A stretch of DNA of 46,441 nt from Anaerolineales bacterium (GTDB taxonomy: Bacteria; Chloroflexota; Anaerolineae; Anaerolineales; Villigracilaceae): the NCBI GenBank assembly GCA_016932715.1, contig JAFGCG010000004.1, forward strand, positions 1 to 46,441. Direction: 5' to 3'. Below the pieces are notes generated by a model. That model was not told where the DNA came from and did no database searches. It was given only the letters and a program-made list of their open reading frames with translations. The translations under genes were made by a program, and so were the position numbers. Shown in pieces: positions 16,382-24,163 of this stretch (position 1 is the stretch's first letter; every line of letters starts with the position of its first letter).

Positions 16382-17914
16382 TCATTCCAATACCAATTCC
16401 AGATCGGTCACATCCACCAGTTCCACTTTGCCGATGTCGGCAGGCAGTGCAAAGCGGATCGATTTGGCATTTTTCTTTTTGTCCACGCGCATGGCGCGCA
16501 GGATCTCCTCGCGCGGCAGTTCCTCAGGAATTTGAACAGGCAGCCCCAGTTTTTGGAGCACCTCGCTGATCGTACCAGACAAGCCTCTGCCTGCCACCGT
16601 TAAATGTTCCGCCAGCTTCGCCTCAGCCACCATCCCGATCGCGATGGCTTCACCGTGCCGCAACTGGAACCTGCTTGCCAGTTCCACCGCGTGTCCAACG
16701 GTATGGCCCAGATTCAGGGCCGCCCGCAAGCCCTTTTCGTAGGGATCCTCTTCGATTACTTTGATCTTCACCGCGATCGCCTGCCTGACGATTTGCTTGA
16801 GGTTATCCTTTACGCAATCCAATCCACGCGCGCACAACGCAAATAATTCCGGGTCAGAGATGATCCCGCCCTTCACAACTTCCGCCAGCCCTGAAATGAA
16901 CTCGCGCTCAGGCAATGTACTCAATACCTGCGGGTCAGCCAGGACAAGTCTGGGTGGATAAAATGAGCCAATCAGGTTTTTCCCTTCAGGCAGGTCAAAG
17001 CCTGTTTTCCCGCCCAGCGAGGCATCGACCATCGCCAGCAGGGTGGTCGGGACGCACACCCAGTGGATACCGCGCATATAGGTCGCAGCGGCAAAGCCCG
17101 TCATATCACCGATCACACCACCGCCCAGCGCAATGGCTGTACTTTTGCGGTCGAGCCCATGCGCGAGAAATCCATGCCACAATGTCTGGATGGTCTCCAG
17201 GTTCTTGTAGTCTTCGCCCGCGGGAATCGTTATGATATTTGGAGAAAAACCTGCATTACGAAGAGATGTCAGCGCGTTTTCGGCGTGGAACCTCGCAACA
17301 TTTTCATCCGTCACGACGATGGGATTTTGCAAGCCGCGTTCGTAGGACAAATTACCAATTTGTCCTACAGATTGCACGAGGGCATCATACTCCCCCATTG
17401 CGCGCAGATGAAAACGCCCGAGCCTGGTTTGAATTTGAAAGGCATTTTGCTCGGCAGTCTTGCCATCCACATGGGACTGGATCGCAAAGGAAGAATAATG
17501 TTCGCTGCGTTGGTCCAGCAGGGCAGCCAGCTTCCGGCGCACATCACCTGCCAGCAGGGGCCGCCTGCCCGACTCGTTTTTCAGGCGCTCGACGAGCGTG
17601 TCCAGCTCTGCCGTGAGCAGGACGACCGTGCCGTGCGCCTCGGCAAAGAGGCGGTTTTCATCCCGCAGCAATGCCCCGCCGCCGAGAGCGATCACGCTCT
17701 CTCTTTCAGAAGGAATATTTTTTAGTGCAGCAGTTTCCATATCCCGAAATGCCGCTTCGCCCTGCCCTTCCATGATCTGTGCAATGGATCTGCCCGCGTT
17801 CGATTCGATCACGCGGTCGACATCCACAAATGGCAGGTTGAGGTTACGCGCCAGGATTTTTCCGATCGTGGATTTGCCTGTTCCCGAAGGGCCGTAGAGA
17901 AAAATGTGAGACAT
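16382..17914 (-). CDS. aroKB: bifunctional shikimate kinase / 3-dehydroquinate synthase
   Basis: 510-residue fusion of two shikimate-pathway enzymes. Residues 1-165 are shikimate kinase: Walker A GPSGTGKST, VDVDRVIE, GGGALL and the lid SGRRPLL. Residues about 190-510 are 3-dehydroquinate synthase: GGGVIGDMTGFAAATYMRG, PTTLLAMVDASLGGKTGFD, GLAEVVKGG and LNLGHTVGHAVE with the metal-binding His. The junction near residues 183-191 is encoded by a perfect 12-bp inverted repeat. AroK-AroB fusions are known from Thermotoga. AAGGA precedes the ATG at 17914. Confidence 0.95.
   Translation of the reverse strand: MSHIFLYGPSGTGKSTIGKILARNLNLPFVDVDRVIESNAGRSIAQIMEGQGEAAFRDMETAALKNIPSERESVIALGGGALLRDENRLFAEAHGTVVLLTAELDTLVERLKNESGRRPLLAGDVRRKLAALLDQRSEHYSSFAIQSHVDGKTAEQNAFQIQTRLGRFHLRAMGEYDALVQSVGQIGNLSYERGLQNPIVVTDENVARFHAENALTSLRNAGFSPNIITIPAGEDYKNLETIQTLWHGFLAHGLDRKSTAIALGGGVIGDMTGFAAATYMRGIHWVCVPTTLLAMVDASLGGKTGFDLPEGKNLIGSFYPPRLVLADPQVLSTLPEREFISGLAEVVKGGIISDPELFALCARGLDCVKDNLKQIVRQAIAVKIKVIEEDPYEKGLRAALNLGHTVGHAVELASRFQLRHGEAIAIGMVAEAKLAEHLTVAGRGLSGTISEVLQKLGLPVQIPEELPREEILRAMRVDKKKNAKSIRFALPADIGKVELVDVTDLELVLE
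17342..17368. repeat. perfect palindrome inside aroKB
   Basis: GTAGGACAAATT, a 3-base loop (ACC), then AATTTGTCCTAC. It is read in frame as the peptide VGQIGNLSY at the kinase/synthase linker. Confidence 0.8.
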
Positions 17915-17929
17915 AAAATTCCTTGAATG

Positions 17930-18055
17930 TCGTTGCGAGCCGAAGGCGAAGCAATCTCCCCGTTTAAGGGTTGCTTCGTCGCCGCTGGACGCACAGTTTG
18001 CTTAGCAAACTGTGCTGCGTCCCTACAGAACGCGGCGGCTCCTCGCAACGACATG
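17930..18055. repeat. long imperfect palindromic repeat, copy 2
   Basis: GTCGTTGCGAGCCGAAGGCG and GAAGCAATCTCC on one side, GGTTGCTTCGTCGCC and CTCCTCGCAACGAC on the other; an inner GCACAGTTTGCTTAGC/AAACTGTGC hairpin lies between. Same design as the copy at 6016-6152. It fills the gap between aroC and aroKB inside the operon. Confidence 0.8.
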
Positions 18056-18056
18056 A

Positions 18057-19253
18057 TTACTCCCAAAAGATGTGAGGCGTGTTATCCATTTGCAGATCGT
18101 CAAGCGTAGCTTTGCGCAATGATTCAAAGCGCGGTTTCATCTCATTCATCGAATCCCCGCCGAGTTTTTCGATGAGCGCCTCCGCCAGCACAAAGGCGAC
18201 CATCGCCTCCAGAATGGGAACGGCACGCGGGACCGGGCAGAAATCGGAGCGTTCATACCGGGTGGAGGATTCCGCTCCTGAAGCGAGATCCACTGTCGGC
18301 TGGGGCAGAAGCGTCGTGGCGATCGGTTTCATCGCCGCGCGGACGACGATCGGCTGTCCGTTGGAGACGCCGCCCTCCGTTCCGCCTGCGCGATTCGTGT
18401 GACGGGTGACTGCCCTCACCCCCGCCCCCTCTCCCTCAGGGAGAGGGGAGAGTCTCATCGCATCATGGGCCTGCGTCCCGGGCAGACGCGCGTTGGCAAA
18501 CGCGTCGCCGACTTCGACTCCTTTGATCGCCTGCACGGACATCACTGCCATGGCAAGTTTTGCTTCCAAGCGTTTATCCCATTGGGCGAAGCTTCCCAAG
18601 CCAACAGGCGGGTTCAAGACAACAATCTCCAGCACCCCGCCCAGCGTGTTTTTGCCGTGAATTGTTTTTTCGATCTCCGCCCGCATCTGACTCGCATAGG
18701 GCTCGATCGGGCAGCGCACATCTGATTCTTCGGCGCGGGCAAAACGCTCCTCGTAAGGCATATCACCAAAATCGGCGGTGATCTCGCCAATCGCTGAAAC
18801 ATACCCGCCCACAAGGATCCCAAATTGCGCGAGAAAATGTTTGCAGATTGCGCCCACCGCGACGCGCATGGTCGTCTCACGCGCCGAGGCGCGTTCGAGG
18901 GCAGGACGCAAATCCTTGTAGCCGTATTTCACTGCGCCCGTTAAATCCGCGTGACCGGGGCGCGGTGCGGTCATGGGCTCGATGGCCCTGCCCTTCCATT
19001 TGAGGTGATCATCATTTTGCACGAGCAAGGCAATCGGCGCGCCGGTTGTTTCGCCTGCCAACACCCCGCCCAGAATTTGCACGGTGTCTTTCTCGATCTT
19101 CATGCGCCCACCGGCACCATAGCCCTTTTGGCGGCGTGCCAGCTCCTGGTTAATGACCTCAGGCGTGATGGCAAGACCCGCAGGCATGCCGTCCAGGATG
19201 GCTGTCAGCGAAGGACCATGGGATTCTCCAGCAGTAAGAAAACGAAGTGTCAT
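18057..19253 (-). CDS. aroC: chorismate synthase
   Basis: 398-residue FMN-dependent enzyme turning EPSP into chorismate. Family motifs are RFLTAGESHGPSLTAILDG at the N terminus, RRQKGYGAGGRMKIEKD, GALERASARETT-like RPALERASARETTMRVA, and the C-terminal RTNNAGGIEGG equivalent HTNRAGGTEGGVSNGQPIV. Just before this last motif, residues about 266-280 (SPLPEGEGAGVRA) replace the usual short loop and are encoded by a palindromic DNA element. The frame remains open and the catalytic residues are intact, so the enzyme is probably active. GGAA precedes the ATG at 19253; it follows aroE by 42 bp. Confidence 0.95.
   Translation of the reverse strand: MTLRFLTAGESHGPSLTAILDGMPAGLAITPEVINQELARRQKGYGAGGRMKIEKDTVQILGGVLAGETTGAPIALLVQNDDHLKWKGRAIEPMTAPRPGHADLTGAVKYGYKDLRPALERASARETTMRVAVGAICKHFLAQFGILVGGYVSAIGEITADFGDMPYEERFARAEESDVRCPIEPYASQMRAEIEKTIHGKNTLGGVLEIVVLNPPVGLGSFAQWDKRLEAKLAMAVMSVQAIKGVEVGDAFANARLPGTQAHDAMRLSPLPEGEGAGVRAVTRHTNRAGGTEGGVSNGQPIVVRAAMKPIATTLLPQPTVDLASGAESSTRYERSDFCPVPRAVPILEAMVAFVLAEALIEKLGGDSMNEMKPRFESLRKATLDDLQMDNTPHIFWE
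18413..18456. repeat. CCTCTCCC palindromic element, copy in aroC
   Basis: CCCTCACCCCCGCCCCCTCT then CCCTCAGGGAGAGGGGAGAG: a hairpin of about 11 bp. It is translated in frame in aroC as SPLPEGEGAGVRA. Related copies lie at 34647-34689 (trpC) and 23947-24006 (aroH leader). Confidence 0.85.
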
Positions 19254-19257
19254 AAAG

Positions 19258-19306
19258 GTTCCAGTATTCAGTGGTCAGTATTCAGTGTTCAGTGTTCAGT
19301 GAGCAG
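19258..19306. repeat. heptamer array (CAGTNNT type) at aroE/aroC junction
   Basis: CAGT recurs exactly every 7 bases about seven times (CAGTATTCAGTGGTCAGTAT and onward). It supplies the final His codon and TGA stop of aroE. Confidence 0.85.
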
Positions 19307-20180
19307 TTTGGTCGGCCGCCGCAAACATGACTTCACGCGCAGGCTTGTGTGCAGTCCAAATTTCAAAGGAGAGGGCAGCCTGCTCGATCAGCATACCTAA
19401 ACCCGTCGTGGCAGATAGGCCCTGCAAACAGGCATCCCGCACCAGCTTTGTCTCGCGTGGATTGTAGACCAGATCGTAAATTGCTGCATGAGGCGGAAAA
19501 GGCAGGTTCGCCGGCCACGGAGATCCGGCGACGTTCGGGGTCATGCCGACCGGTGTGGTGTTGACGACAAGTGCGATGTTCGACAATTCGATATTCGATA
19601 GATTAAGATCCGCGACGGTCAATTGATCATTTGAGAATGAATCCGCAAGTCCCCTGGCCTGTTCGATGCGACGCGCGGCGATTGTTACCTGCCACCCATC
19701 CATGAGCAGGGCATACACGACTGCCCGAGCAGAACCACCGGCACCCAGGACGATTACCGATTTACGATTTGCGATTGACGATTTGCGATTCGCTGTTGGC
19801 GATTCGCTGTTGGCGAGAAAGCGGTCTAGATCCCGGAGGAAACCCGGTGCGTCGGTGTTGTCGCCGATGAGTTTGTGGTCCCACAGATAAATTGTATTTA
19901 CCGCCCCGATCGACCTGGCCGTTGCTGTCAGTTCATCAAGAACTTGCATTACATTTTGTTTATGCGGAATGGTGACGTTGAGTCCCTGAATTTCGCCAGA
20001 GCGGAGGCGGGAAAGCAGGTCTTTCAAAGATCCCATGTCATCGGGGTGGATAGGGAACAGCGAGTAGTCGCCTTCCAATCCACAGGATCGCAGCGCGGCG
20101 GCATGGATCTTGGGAGACAAACTATGTCCCAGTGGATAGCCGATCAGACCAAGTCGAAAGTGAGAAGTAGAAAGTGACAT
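19296..20180 (-). CDS. aroE: shikimate dehydrogenase
   Basis: 294-residue NADPH enzyme reducing 3-dehydroshikimate. Substrate-site motifs are GYPLGHSLSPKIHAAAL, LNVTIPHK (catalytic Lys) and GDNTDAPGF (catalytic Asp); the nucleotide site is VLGAGGSARAVVYAL. Just before the Rossmann motif, residues about 123-143 (ending SIANRKS) are encoded by a nine-unit heptamer array; a second small array encodes NLSNIELSNIAL near residue 195. Its very first codons (MSLSTSHFRL) and its stop codon also lie in heptamer arrays. The frame is intact, so the extra residues seem tolerated. Lies between aroA and aroC. Confidence 0.94.
   Translation of the reverse strand: MSLSTSHFRLGLIGYPLGHSLSPKIHAAALRSCGLEGDYSLFPIHPDDMGSLKDLLSRLRSGEIQGLNVTIPHKQNVMQVLDELTATARSIGAVNTIYLWDHKLIGDNTDAPGFLRDLDRFLANSESPTANRKSSIANRKSVIVLGAGGSARAVVYALLMDGWQVTIAARRIEQARGLADSFSNDQLTVADLNLSNIELSNIALVVNTTPVGMTPNVAGSPWPANLPFPPHAAIYDLVYNPRETKLVRDACLQGLSATTGLGMLIEQAALSFEIWTAHKPAREVMFAAADQTAH
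19575..19606. repeat. short word array in aroE (TCGA type)
   Basis: On the minus strand ATCGAAT, ATCGAAT, TGTCGAAC, ATCGCAC follow one another. It is in frame and encodes NIELSNIAL. Confidence 0.5.
19751..19813. repeat. in-frame heptamer array inside aroE
   Basis: Nine consecutive 7-bp units: CGATTAC, CGATTTA, CGATTTG, CGATTGA, CGATTTG, CGATTCG, CTGTTGG, CGATTCG, CTGTTGG. The total of 63 bases is 21 codons, so the reading frame is kept. Confidence 0.9.
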
Positions 20181-20206
20181 GGGATCAAAGAAGAAAGAGG
20201 AAAGAC
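20145..20206. repeat. heptamer array across the aroE start
   Basis: On the minus strand TCACTTT, CTACTTC, TCACTTT, CGACTTG include the first codons of aroE, and AGGAAAG-type words fill the gap to the aroA stop at 20207. Confidence 0.65.
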
Positions 20207-21490
20207 TTAACGTAAGGTTTCCAGTACCTCAAAGAATGCAGGGAACGTTTTGGAGACGCAGGAGGGATTTTCTATGGTAATTCCTTCTGCTCGCAGACCG
20301 ATCAGGGAAAAAGCCATTGCCATGCGGTGATCGTTGTACGTCTGAATCGTTGCAGGCCGGGTCTCCCCGCATGGATAGATTGTCAGGCCGTCTTCATGCT
20401 CCTCCACACGGACGCCGAGCCGCAGCAGCTCTGTGCAGACTGCGTGGACGCGATCCGTTTCCTTGGCACGGATGAACGCAATGCCGCGGATCCTTGTGGG
20501 AGAGGAAGCAAAGGGAGCAATCGCCGCGAGGGTCTGGGCGGTGTCGGAGATGTCGCGCATATCCACATCCACGCCATGCAGTGAGTTCGTACCCGTTACT
20601 TCGATAAAGTTATTTACTTCTTTTATGCTGCAGCCCATTTGCCGGAGGACATCAAGAAAACCCATATCGCCTTGTCTGGATTTGCGCGAGATGTTTTCCA
20701 CACGGACTGTTCCATTACAGATCGCAGGCGCAGCAAAGAAGTACGAGGCAGCGGAGGCGTCGGATTCGATGGAGTAAGAAGAAAGAGGAAAGAAGTGAGA
20801 AGGTTGAGTTATGAATCGTGCATACCCCTGACGCTCAATTTTTACTCCAAAGTCCTGCATGATGGCAATGGTCATGTCGACGTAGGGCTTGGAATTTAAT
20901 TCCGTGATCACTTCTATTTCGACCGGAGATTTTGCGTAAGGAGCAATCATCAACAAGGCTGAAAGAAATTGAGAGGAGACATTTCCCGCTATTTTTGTCT
21001 TCCCGCCGGGTAGACCAGAGGCAAGGATGCGTACAGGAGGGCAGATTGATGAAGGCTGATCGCTAATCGCTAATGGCTTGATCTTTGCGCCGAGTTGTGT
21101 AAGTGAATCTACGAGATCACCGATGGGGCGTTCGCGCATGCGCGGTTCGCCGTCCAGAATGTATTCCCCGTTTCCAAGCGTGAGAAACGCAGAAAGGAAG
21201 CGCGCGGCGGTACCTGCATTGCCGATAAAGAGTTCCGCTTTCTTTGCAGGAATTTTCCCGCCCAGCCCGATAACCGTCATTTCGTGGTTCGCTTCATCGA
21301 GTCGAACGTCAAAGCCCAGGGTTTGCAATGCTTTGGCGAAATAACGGGAGTCGTCGGAGAATAGCGCATTGACGAGACGGGTCGTTCCGTTTGCCAGCGA
21401 GGCAATCAGCAGGGCGCGGTTCGTCAATGACTTGGAGCCGGGGACGCGGACGGCAGCGCGGAGGGGATGGCGGATCGGGGTGATTTGCAT
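20207..21490 (-). CDS. aroA: 3-phosphoshikimate 1-carboxyvinyltransferase (EPSP synthase)
   Basis: 427-residue enzyme joining shikimate-3-phosphate and PEP. Motifs: PGSKSLTNRALLIASLANG, FIGNAGTAARFLSAFL, the second-domain ESDASAASYFFAA and TYNDHRMAMAFSL near the C terminus. Two segments are encoded by short-word arrays: residues about 135-145 (PLAISDQP) and 227-240 (QPSHFFPLSSYS), the latter replacing the usual loop before ESDAS. The ATG at 21490 is preferred; a longer start would translate an upstream array. The active-site Gly after GNAG is the usual Thr-Ala context, a class I-like sequence; inhibitor sensitivity cannot be read from this. Confidence 0.95.
   Translation of the reverse strand: MQITPIRHPLRAAVRVPGSKSLTNRALLIASLANGTTRLVNALFSDDSRYFAKALQTLGFDVRLDEANHEMTVIGLGGKIPAKKAELFIGNAGTAARFLSAFLTLGNGEYILDGEPRMRERPIGDLVDSLTQLGAKIKPLAISDQPSSICPPVRILASGLPGGKTKIAGNVSSQFLSALLMIAPYAKSPVEIEVITELNSKPYVDMTIAIMQDFGVKIERQGYARFITQPSHFFPLSSYSIESDASAASYFFAAPAICNGTVRVENISRKSRQGDMGFLDVLRQMGCSIKEVNNFIEVTGTNSLHGVDVDMRDISDTAQTLAAIAPFASSPTRIRGIAFIRAKETDRVHAVCTELLRLGVRVEEHEDGLTIYPCGETRPATIQTYNDHRMAMAFSLIGLRAEGITIENPSCVSKTFPAFFEVLETLR
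20771..20811. repeat. in-frame heptamer array inside aroA
   Basis: On the minus strand CTTCTCA, CTTCTTT, CCTCTTT, CTTCTTA, CTCCATC. It encodes the loop before the ESDASAASYF motif. A smaller CGATTAG-type triplet lies at 21056-21080, also in frame. Confidence 0.7.
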
Positions 21491-21549
21491 GAGAACGAAA
21501 CAAGAAAGAGGAAAGAAGAAAGAGGAGAGAGGCAAGAAGTTATCTGCAA
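21491..21549. repeat. AGAAAGA-type heptamer array at tyrA/aroA junction
   Basis: GAAAGAG/GAAAGAA words recur (AAGAAAGAGGAAAGAAGAAA). It extends from the aroA start back to the tyrA stop, where GAACACTGATTGC supplies the stop codon. Confidence 0.65.
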
Positions 21550-22404
21550 TCAGTGTTCTATGAGGGATTGGTAGGCAGCGCGTGACTGATCGAGGAGGAG
21601 TTCAAGTTGGGTGTAATTCTCTGCCTGCAAAGCGGAATCGATTTCGTTGAGCGAGTTGCGGAAGGCCTGGAGGGCGTCGAGAATGTTGTCCCGATTCGAC
21701 TGCAGGATGCCCATCGCCATGGAAGAGGGCGTCCCTGCCAGACGGCTGGTGGATTTGAAACCCGTGCCAACGAAGGAGGCAAATTCCGGCGGCGTGCAGA
21801 GGACCAGCGCAGACGACAACATACACAGAAGATGACTCGTCGAGGCGAGGGCACGGTCATGATCTTCAGCAGCCATCTCGATGGCATGCGCGCCAATGTT
21901 CGCAATGATCTTCCGGATGGCAGATTTTGCCCGTCCAGTTGTTCTTGCCAGGGCTGTGACGACAAAAGCCGCCTCCCGATATAAACTTGCCTCCGCATTT
22001 TCCAGGCCCAGTCTTTCTTTTCCGCAGATGGGATGTCCGCCGATCGGGTCGAAGCGCTCCGGCAAGGCAGCCATGGCGCTGACGATGTCTCTTTTTGTCG
22101 AGCCAAGGTCAAGAACGATACAGGGCTTTTGTATAAATGACGGCAGTTTCCGGATAAAGTCAATAATGGCTGGAACGGGAGTCGCCAGGATCACGAGATC
22201 CGCTCGAGGTAAAAGTTTGGCGGGATCGCTGTCAGCCTGGTCAACGACCTGTTTCGCGCGGGCAAGCTTGAGCGTCGCGGGCTGCGCGTCGATCCCATAA
22301 AGCGCGGCGCATTTCCCTTTCAACGCCAACGCCAGCGATCCGCCCATCAATCCCAGTCCAACAATGGCAACCTTTGCATTTTGTAGTCGAAAGCCAGCCT
22401 CCAT
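21550..22404 (-). CDS. tyrA: prephenate dehydrogenase
   Basis: About 284-residue enzyme of tyrosine synthesis (prephenate to 4-hydroxyphenylpyruvate). NAD(P) fold at the N terminus: VAIVGLGLMGGSLALALKG, then LVILATPV; catalytic region IGGHPICGKERLG with the conserved His; C-terminal helical dimerisation domain (GTGFKSTSRLAGTP). ATG 22404 is chosen because it lies 4 bp after the aroF stop; an in-frame ATG at 22446 would overlap aroF by 38 bases. No ACT domain follows, so feedback by Tyr through such a domain is not expected. Confidence 0.93.
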   Translation of the reverse strand: MEAGFRLQNAKVAIVGLGLMGGSLALALKGKCAALYGIDAQPATLKLARAKQVVDQADSDPAKLLPRADLVILATPVPAIIDFIRKLPSFIQKPCIVLDLGSTKRDIVSAMAALPERFDPIGGHPICGKERLGLENAEASLYREAAFVVTALARTTGRAKSAIRKIIANIGAHAIEMAAEDHDRALASTSHLLCMLSSALVLCTPPEFASFVGTGFKSTSRLAGTPSSMAMGILQSNRDNILDALQAFRNSLNEIDSALQAENYTQLELLLDQSRAAYQSLIEH

Positions 22405-22408
22405 AGCG

Positions 22409-23455
22409 TCACCATCCGGCAACAGCGGTCTTTTTGATCGGAGCAATCTGACGACCCATCACTTCAGCAATCGCCCTGACCTGCCTGACCATCTCGGCAA
22501 ATGCTTCCGGCTTGAGGGATTGCTTGCCATCCGAGGCGGCATGCTTGGGGTCGGGATGAACTTCCACGATGAGACCGTCCGCACCCGCGGCGATTGCTGC
22601 GCGCGCGATCGGAGCGACATAATCCCAGTGACCCGTGGCATGCGAGGGATCCAGGATGACAGGCAGGTGCGTCAGGCTTTTGAGAACAGGGATGGCGTTG
22701 ATATCAGTTGTGTTGCGCGTGGTTGTTTCAAAGGTGCGGATGCCGCGCTCACACAGGACCACCTGTTTGTTGCCCCCCGCAAGAATATATTCGGCTGACA
22801 TCAACAGTTCTTCGATCGTGGCGGAAAGACCTCGCTTGAGCAAGACACTTTTGCGTGTTTCCCCGATCGCGCGCAAAAGATTGAAGTTCTGCATGTTGCG
22901 CGCGCCCACCTGGAGGACGTCGACATACTTTACCATCAGGTCAAGCTGAGTCTGCGACATGATCTCGACCACCATGGGCATACCGGTTTGTTCACGCGCT
23001 TCGGCAAGATATTCGAGGCCTTCCTCGCCGAGACCCTGGAATGAGTACGGTGAGGTACGCGGTTTGAACACACCGCCGCGCAGGGCGTTTGCGCCCGCTT
23101 CACGCACAGCCTGAGCCGTCTCGAGGATCTGCGAGCGTGATTCCACCGCGCAGGGACCCGCAATGATGACGATGTCATTCCCACCCACCTGGAAACCATC
23201 GATCGGGAAGATGGAATTTTCGGGATGGAACTGCCGCGAGGCAAGTTTGAATGGCTGGGTGATACGCTTCACCATATCGACCCCATCCAGCACTTCGAAG
23301 TTCTCGGTCGGGAGGTCGTGCGTCTCGCCGATCGCGCCGATCAGGGTGGTTTCCACCCCCTGCGATAGATGCGCGGCGAGGCCCGCGTCCTTGATCCGTT
23401 TGATCACATTCTCGATCTGTTGGGGTGTGGAGTTGGGTTTCATGATAATCAACAT
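22409..23455 (-). CDS. aroF: 3-deoxy-7-phosphoheptulonate synthase (DAHP synthase)
   Basis: First enzyme of the pathway, joining PEP and erythrose-4-phosphate; 348 residues. An N-terminal ferredoxin-like regulatory domain (about 1-75, [18 protein letters not shown]) precedes the KDO8PS/DAHPS barrel: [81 protein letters not shown] and EVHPDP. This is the COG2876 type, as in Thermotoga and Bacillus-like forms, where the N-terminal domain mediates inhibition by aromatic products. AGGAG precedes the ATG at 23455. Confidence 0.95.
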   Translation of the reverse strand: MLIIMKPNSTPQQIENVIKRIKDAGLAAHLSQGVETTLIGAIGETHDLPTENFEVLDGVDMVKRITQPFKLASRQFHPENSIFPIDGFQVGGNDIVIIAGPCAVESRSQILETAQAVREAGANALRGGVFKPRTSPYSFQGLGEEGLEYLAEAREQTGMPMVVEIMSQTQLDLMVKYVDVLQVGARNMQNFNLLRAIGETRKSVLLKRGLSATIEELLMSAEYILAGGNKQVVLCERGIRTFETTTRNTTDINAIPVLKSLTHLPVILDPSHATGHWDYVAPIARAAIAAGADGLIVEVHPDPKHAASDGKQSLKPEAFAEMVRQVRAIAEVMGRQIAPIKKTAVAGW

Positions 23456-23475
23456 AGGGTCTCCTGAATAATGGA

Positions 23476-23560
23476 ATTTGAAAAATGAAAAGTAGACGAG
23501 TAAACACGTATCCGGAAAGGTTAGTCACTTGACTTGTGTACCTGTTTACTTGTCTACCTC
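23476..23560. repeat. octamer array with dyad between aroH and aroF
   Basis: AAAGTAGACGAGTAAACACG on one arm, TGTGTACCTGTTTACTTGTC and TACCTCC on the other: ACTTGTGT, ACCTGTTT, ACTTGTCT, ACCTCCTC at 8-bp spacing. It fills the intercistronic gap. Confidence 0.75.
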
Positions 23561-23561
23561 C

Positions 23562-23933
23562 TCACTGCGCGGCGATCAGGTCGGGTCGCAGCGTGACTGC
23601 GTCGCGCAAATACACATGTTTGATCTCAGACTGCGGAACTTCCGTATTCCAGTGGACCAGCACGCGGATCACATACGGCAGGCTACCCGGCACAGGGATC
23701 TCGCGCGCACACATCATCGGGACAAGTTCCCAACCCATCTGACGCGCGGCTTGCGCGGGGAAGGCAGAATTGAGATCGCCCGTCAGAGTAAAGATGGCGC
23801 TGGCAACATCTTCCGGTCGCATCCCCTCGTTTTCATCCAGGATCGCCTCCAGCAGTTCGCGCGTGCCTTGCAGGATCAAATCAGGATCATCGGCTGAAAC
23901 GGTTGTCGCACCACGAATGCCACGAATTGTCAT
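23562..23933 (-). CDS. aroH: chorismate mutase, AroH type
   Basis: 123-residue monofunctional chorismate mutase converting chorismate to prephenate. The family start [19 protein letters not shown], the middle [20 protein letters not shown] and the catalytic-site [16 protein letters not shown] (with Arg and the preceding CAREIPVPG) match the Bacillus subtilis AroH class. AGGAG lies 7 nt before the ATG at 23933. The frame is open further upstream but that stretch crosses the leader terminator, so it is not translated. First structural gene of the aro operon, behind the attenuator. Confidence 0.94.
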   Translation of the reverse strand: MTIRGIRGATTVSADDPDLILQGTRELLEAILDENEGMRPEDVASAIFTLTGDLNSAFPAQAARQMGWELVPMMCAREIPVPGSLPYVIRVLVHWNTEVPQSEIKHVYLRDAVTLRPDLIAAQ

Positions 23934-23946
23934 TGTCTGCTCCTGA

Positions 23947-24006
23947 GCCCTCATCCCCGGCCCCTCTCCCATCCTTAGAGGAGGTCGGACGGGAGAAGGG
24001 TGAGGA
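23947..24006. repeat. CCTCTCCC palindromic element, copy upstream of aroH
   Basis: GCCCTCATCCCCGGCCCCTC TCCC on one side and GGGAGAAGGGTGAGGA on the other, with a longer loop. It lies between the leader terminator and the aroH ribosome site. Confidence 0.7.
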
Positions 24007-24010
24007 GAGG

Positions 24011-24047
24011 AAAAATAAAAGAGCGGGACCGCATGGTCTCGCTCTTT
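24011..24047 (-). terminator. leader terminator (attenuator) of the aro operon
   Basis: On the minus strand AAAAGAGCGAGACC, loop ATGC, GGTCCCGCTCTTTT, then ATTTTT. Strong intrinsic terminator located between the leader peptide stop and aroH, so operon expression requires read-through. Confidence 0.85.
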
Positions 24048-24075
24048 TGCTGCACTGAGATATGGTTCTCTGTAC

Positions 24076-24153
24076 TTAAGCGCCACCAACGGCAACCGTA
24101 TTCGGGAGGCCGTAATAAAAGTAAAACGCAAACCAACGTGACAACTTAAGCAT
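24076..24153 (-). CDS. aromatic-rich leader peptide of the aro operon
   Basis: 25-codon reading frame, too short to be an ordinary gene. It begins [15 protein letters not shown] and continues PNTVAVGGA after a Leu. Seven of nine residues at positions 7-14 plus neighbours are Trp, Phe or Tyr (W, F, F, Y, F, Y, Y with one Ala). It ends with TAA, 29 bases before the terminator stem. The predicted transcription start lies only 2-4 bases before the ATG, so the message is probably leaderless. The composition and position are those of an attenuation leader whose translation senses charged aromatic tRNAs, as in the pheA and trp leaders of enteric bacteria. Control of the aro operon is an inference. 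Confidence 0.85.
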   Translation of the reverse strand: MLKLSRWFAFYFYYGLPNTVAVGGA

Positions 24154-24163
24154 ATTGGGCGCA

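Noticed and set aside
20207-21535. Longer aroA start (MPLSSFFFPLSCFVL)
   Set aside because: The extra 15 residues are translated from an AGAAAGA-type array, and EPSP synthases begin near the ITPIRHPL segment.
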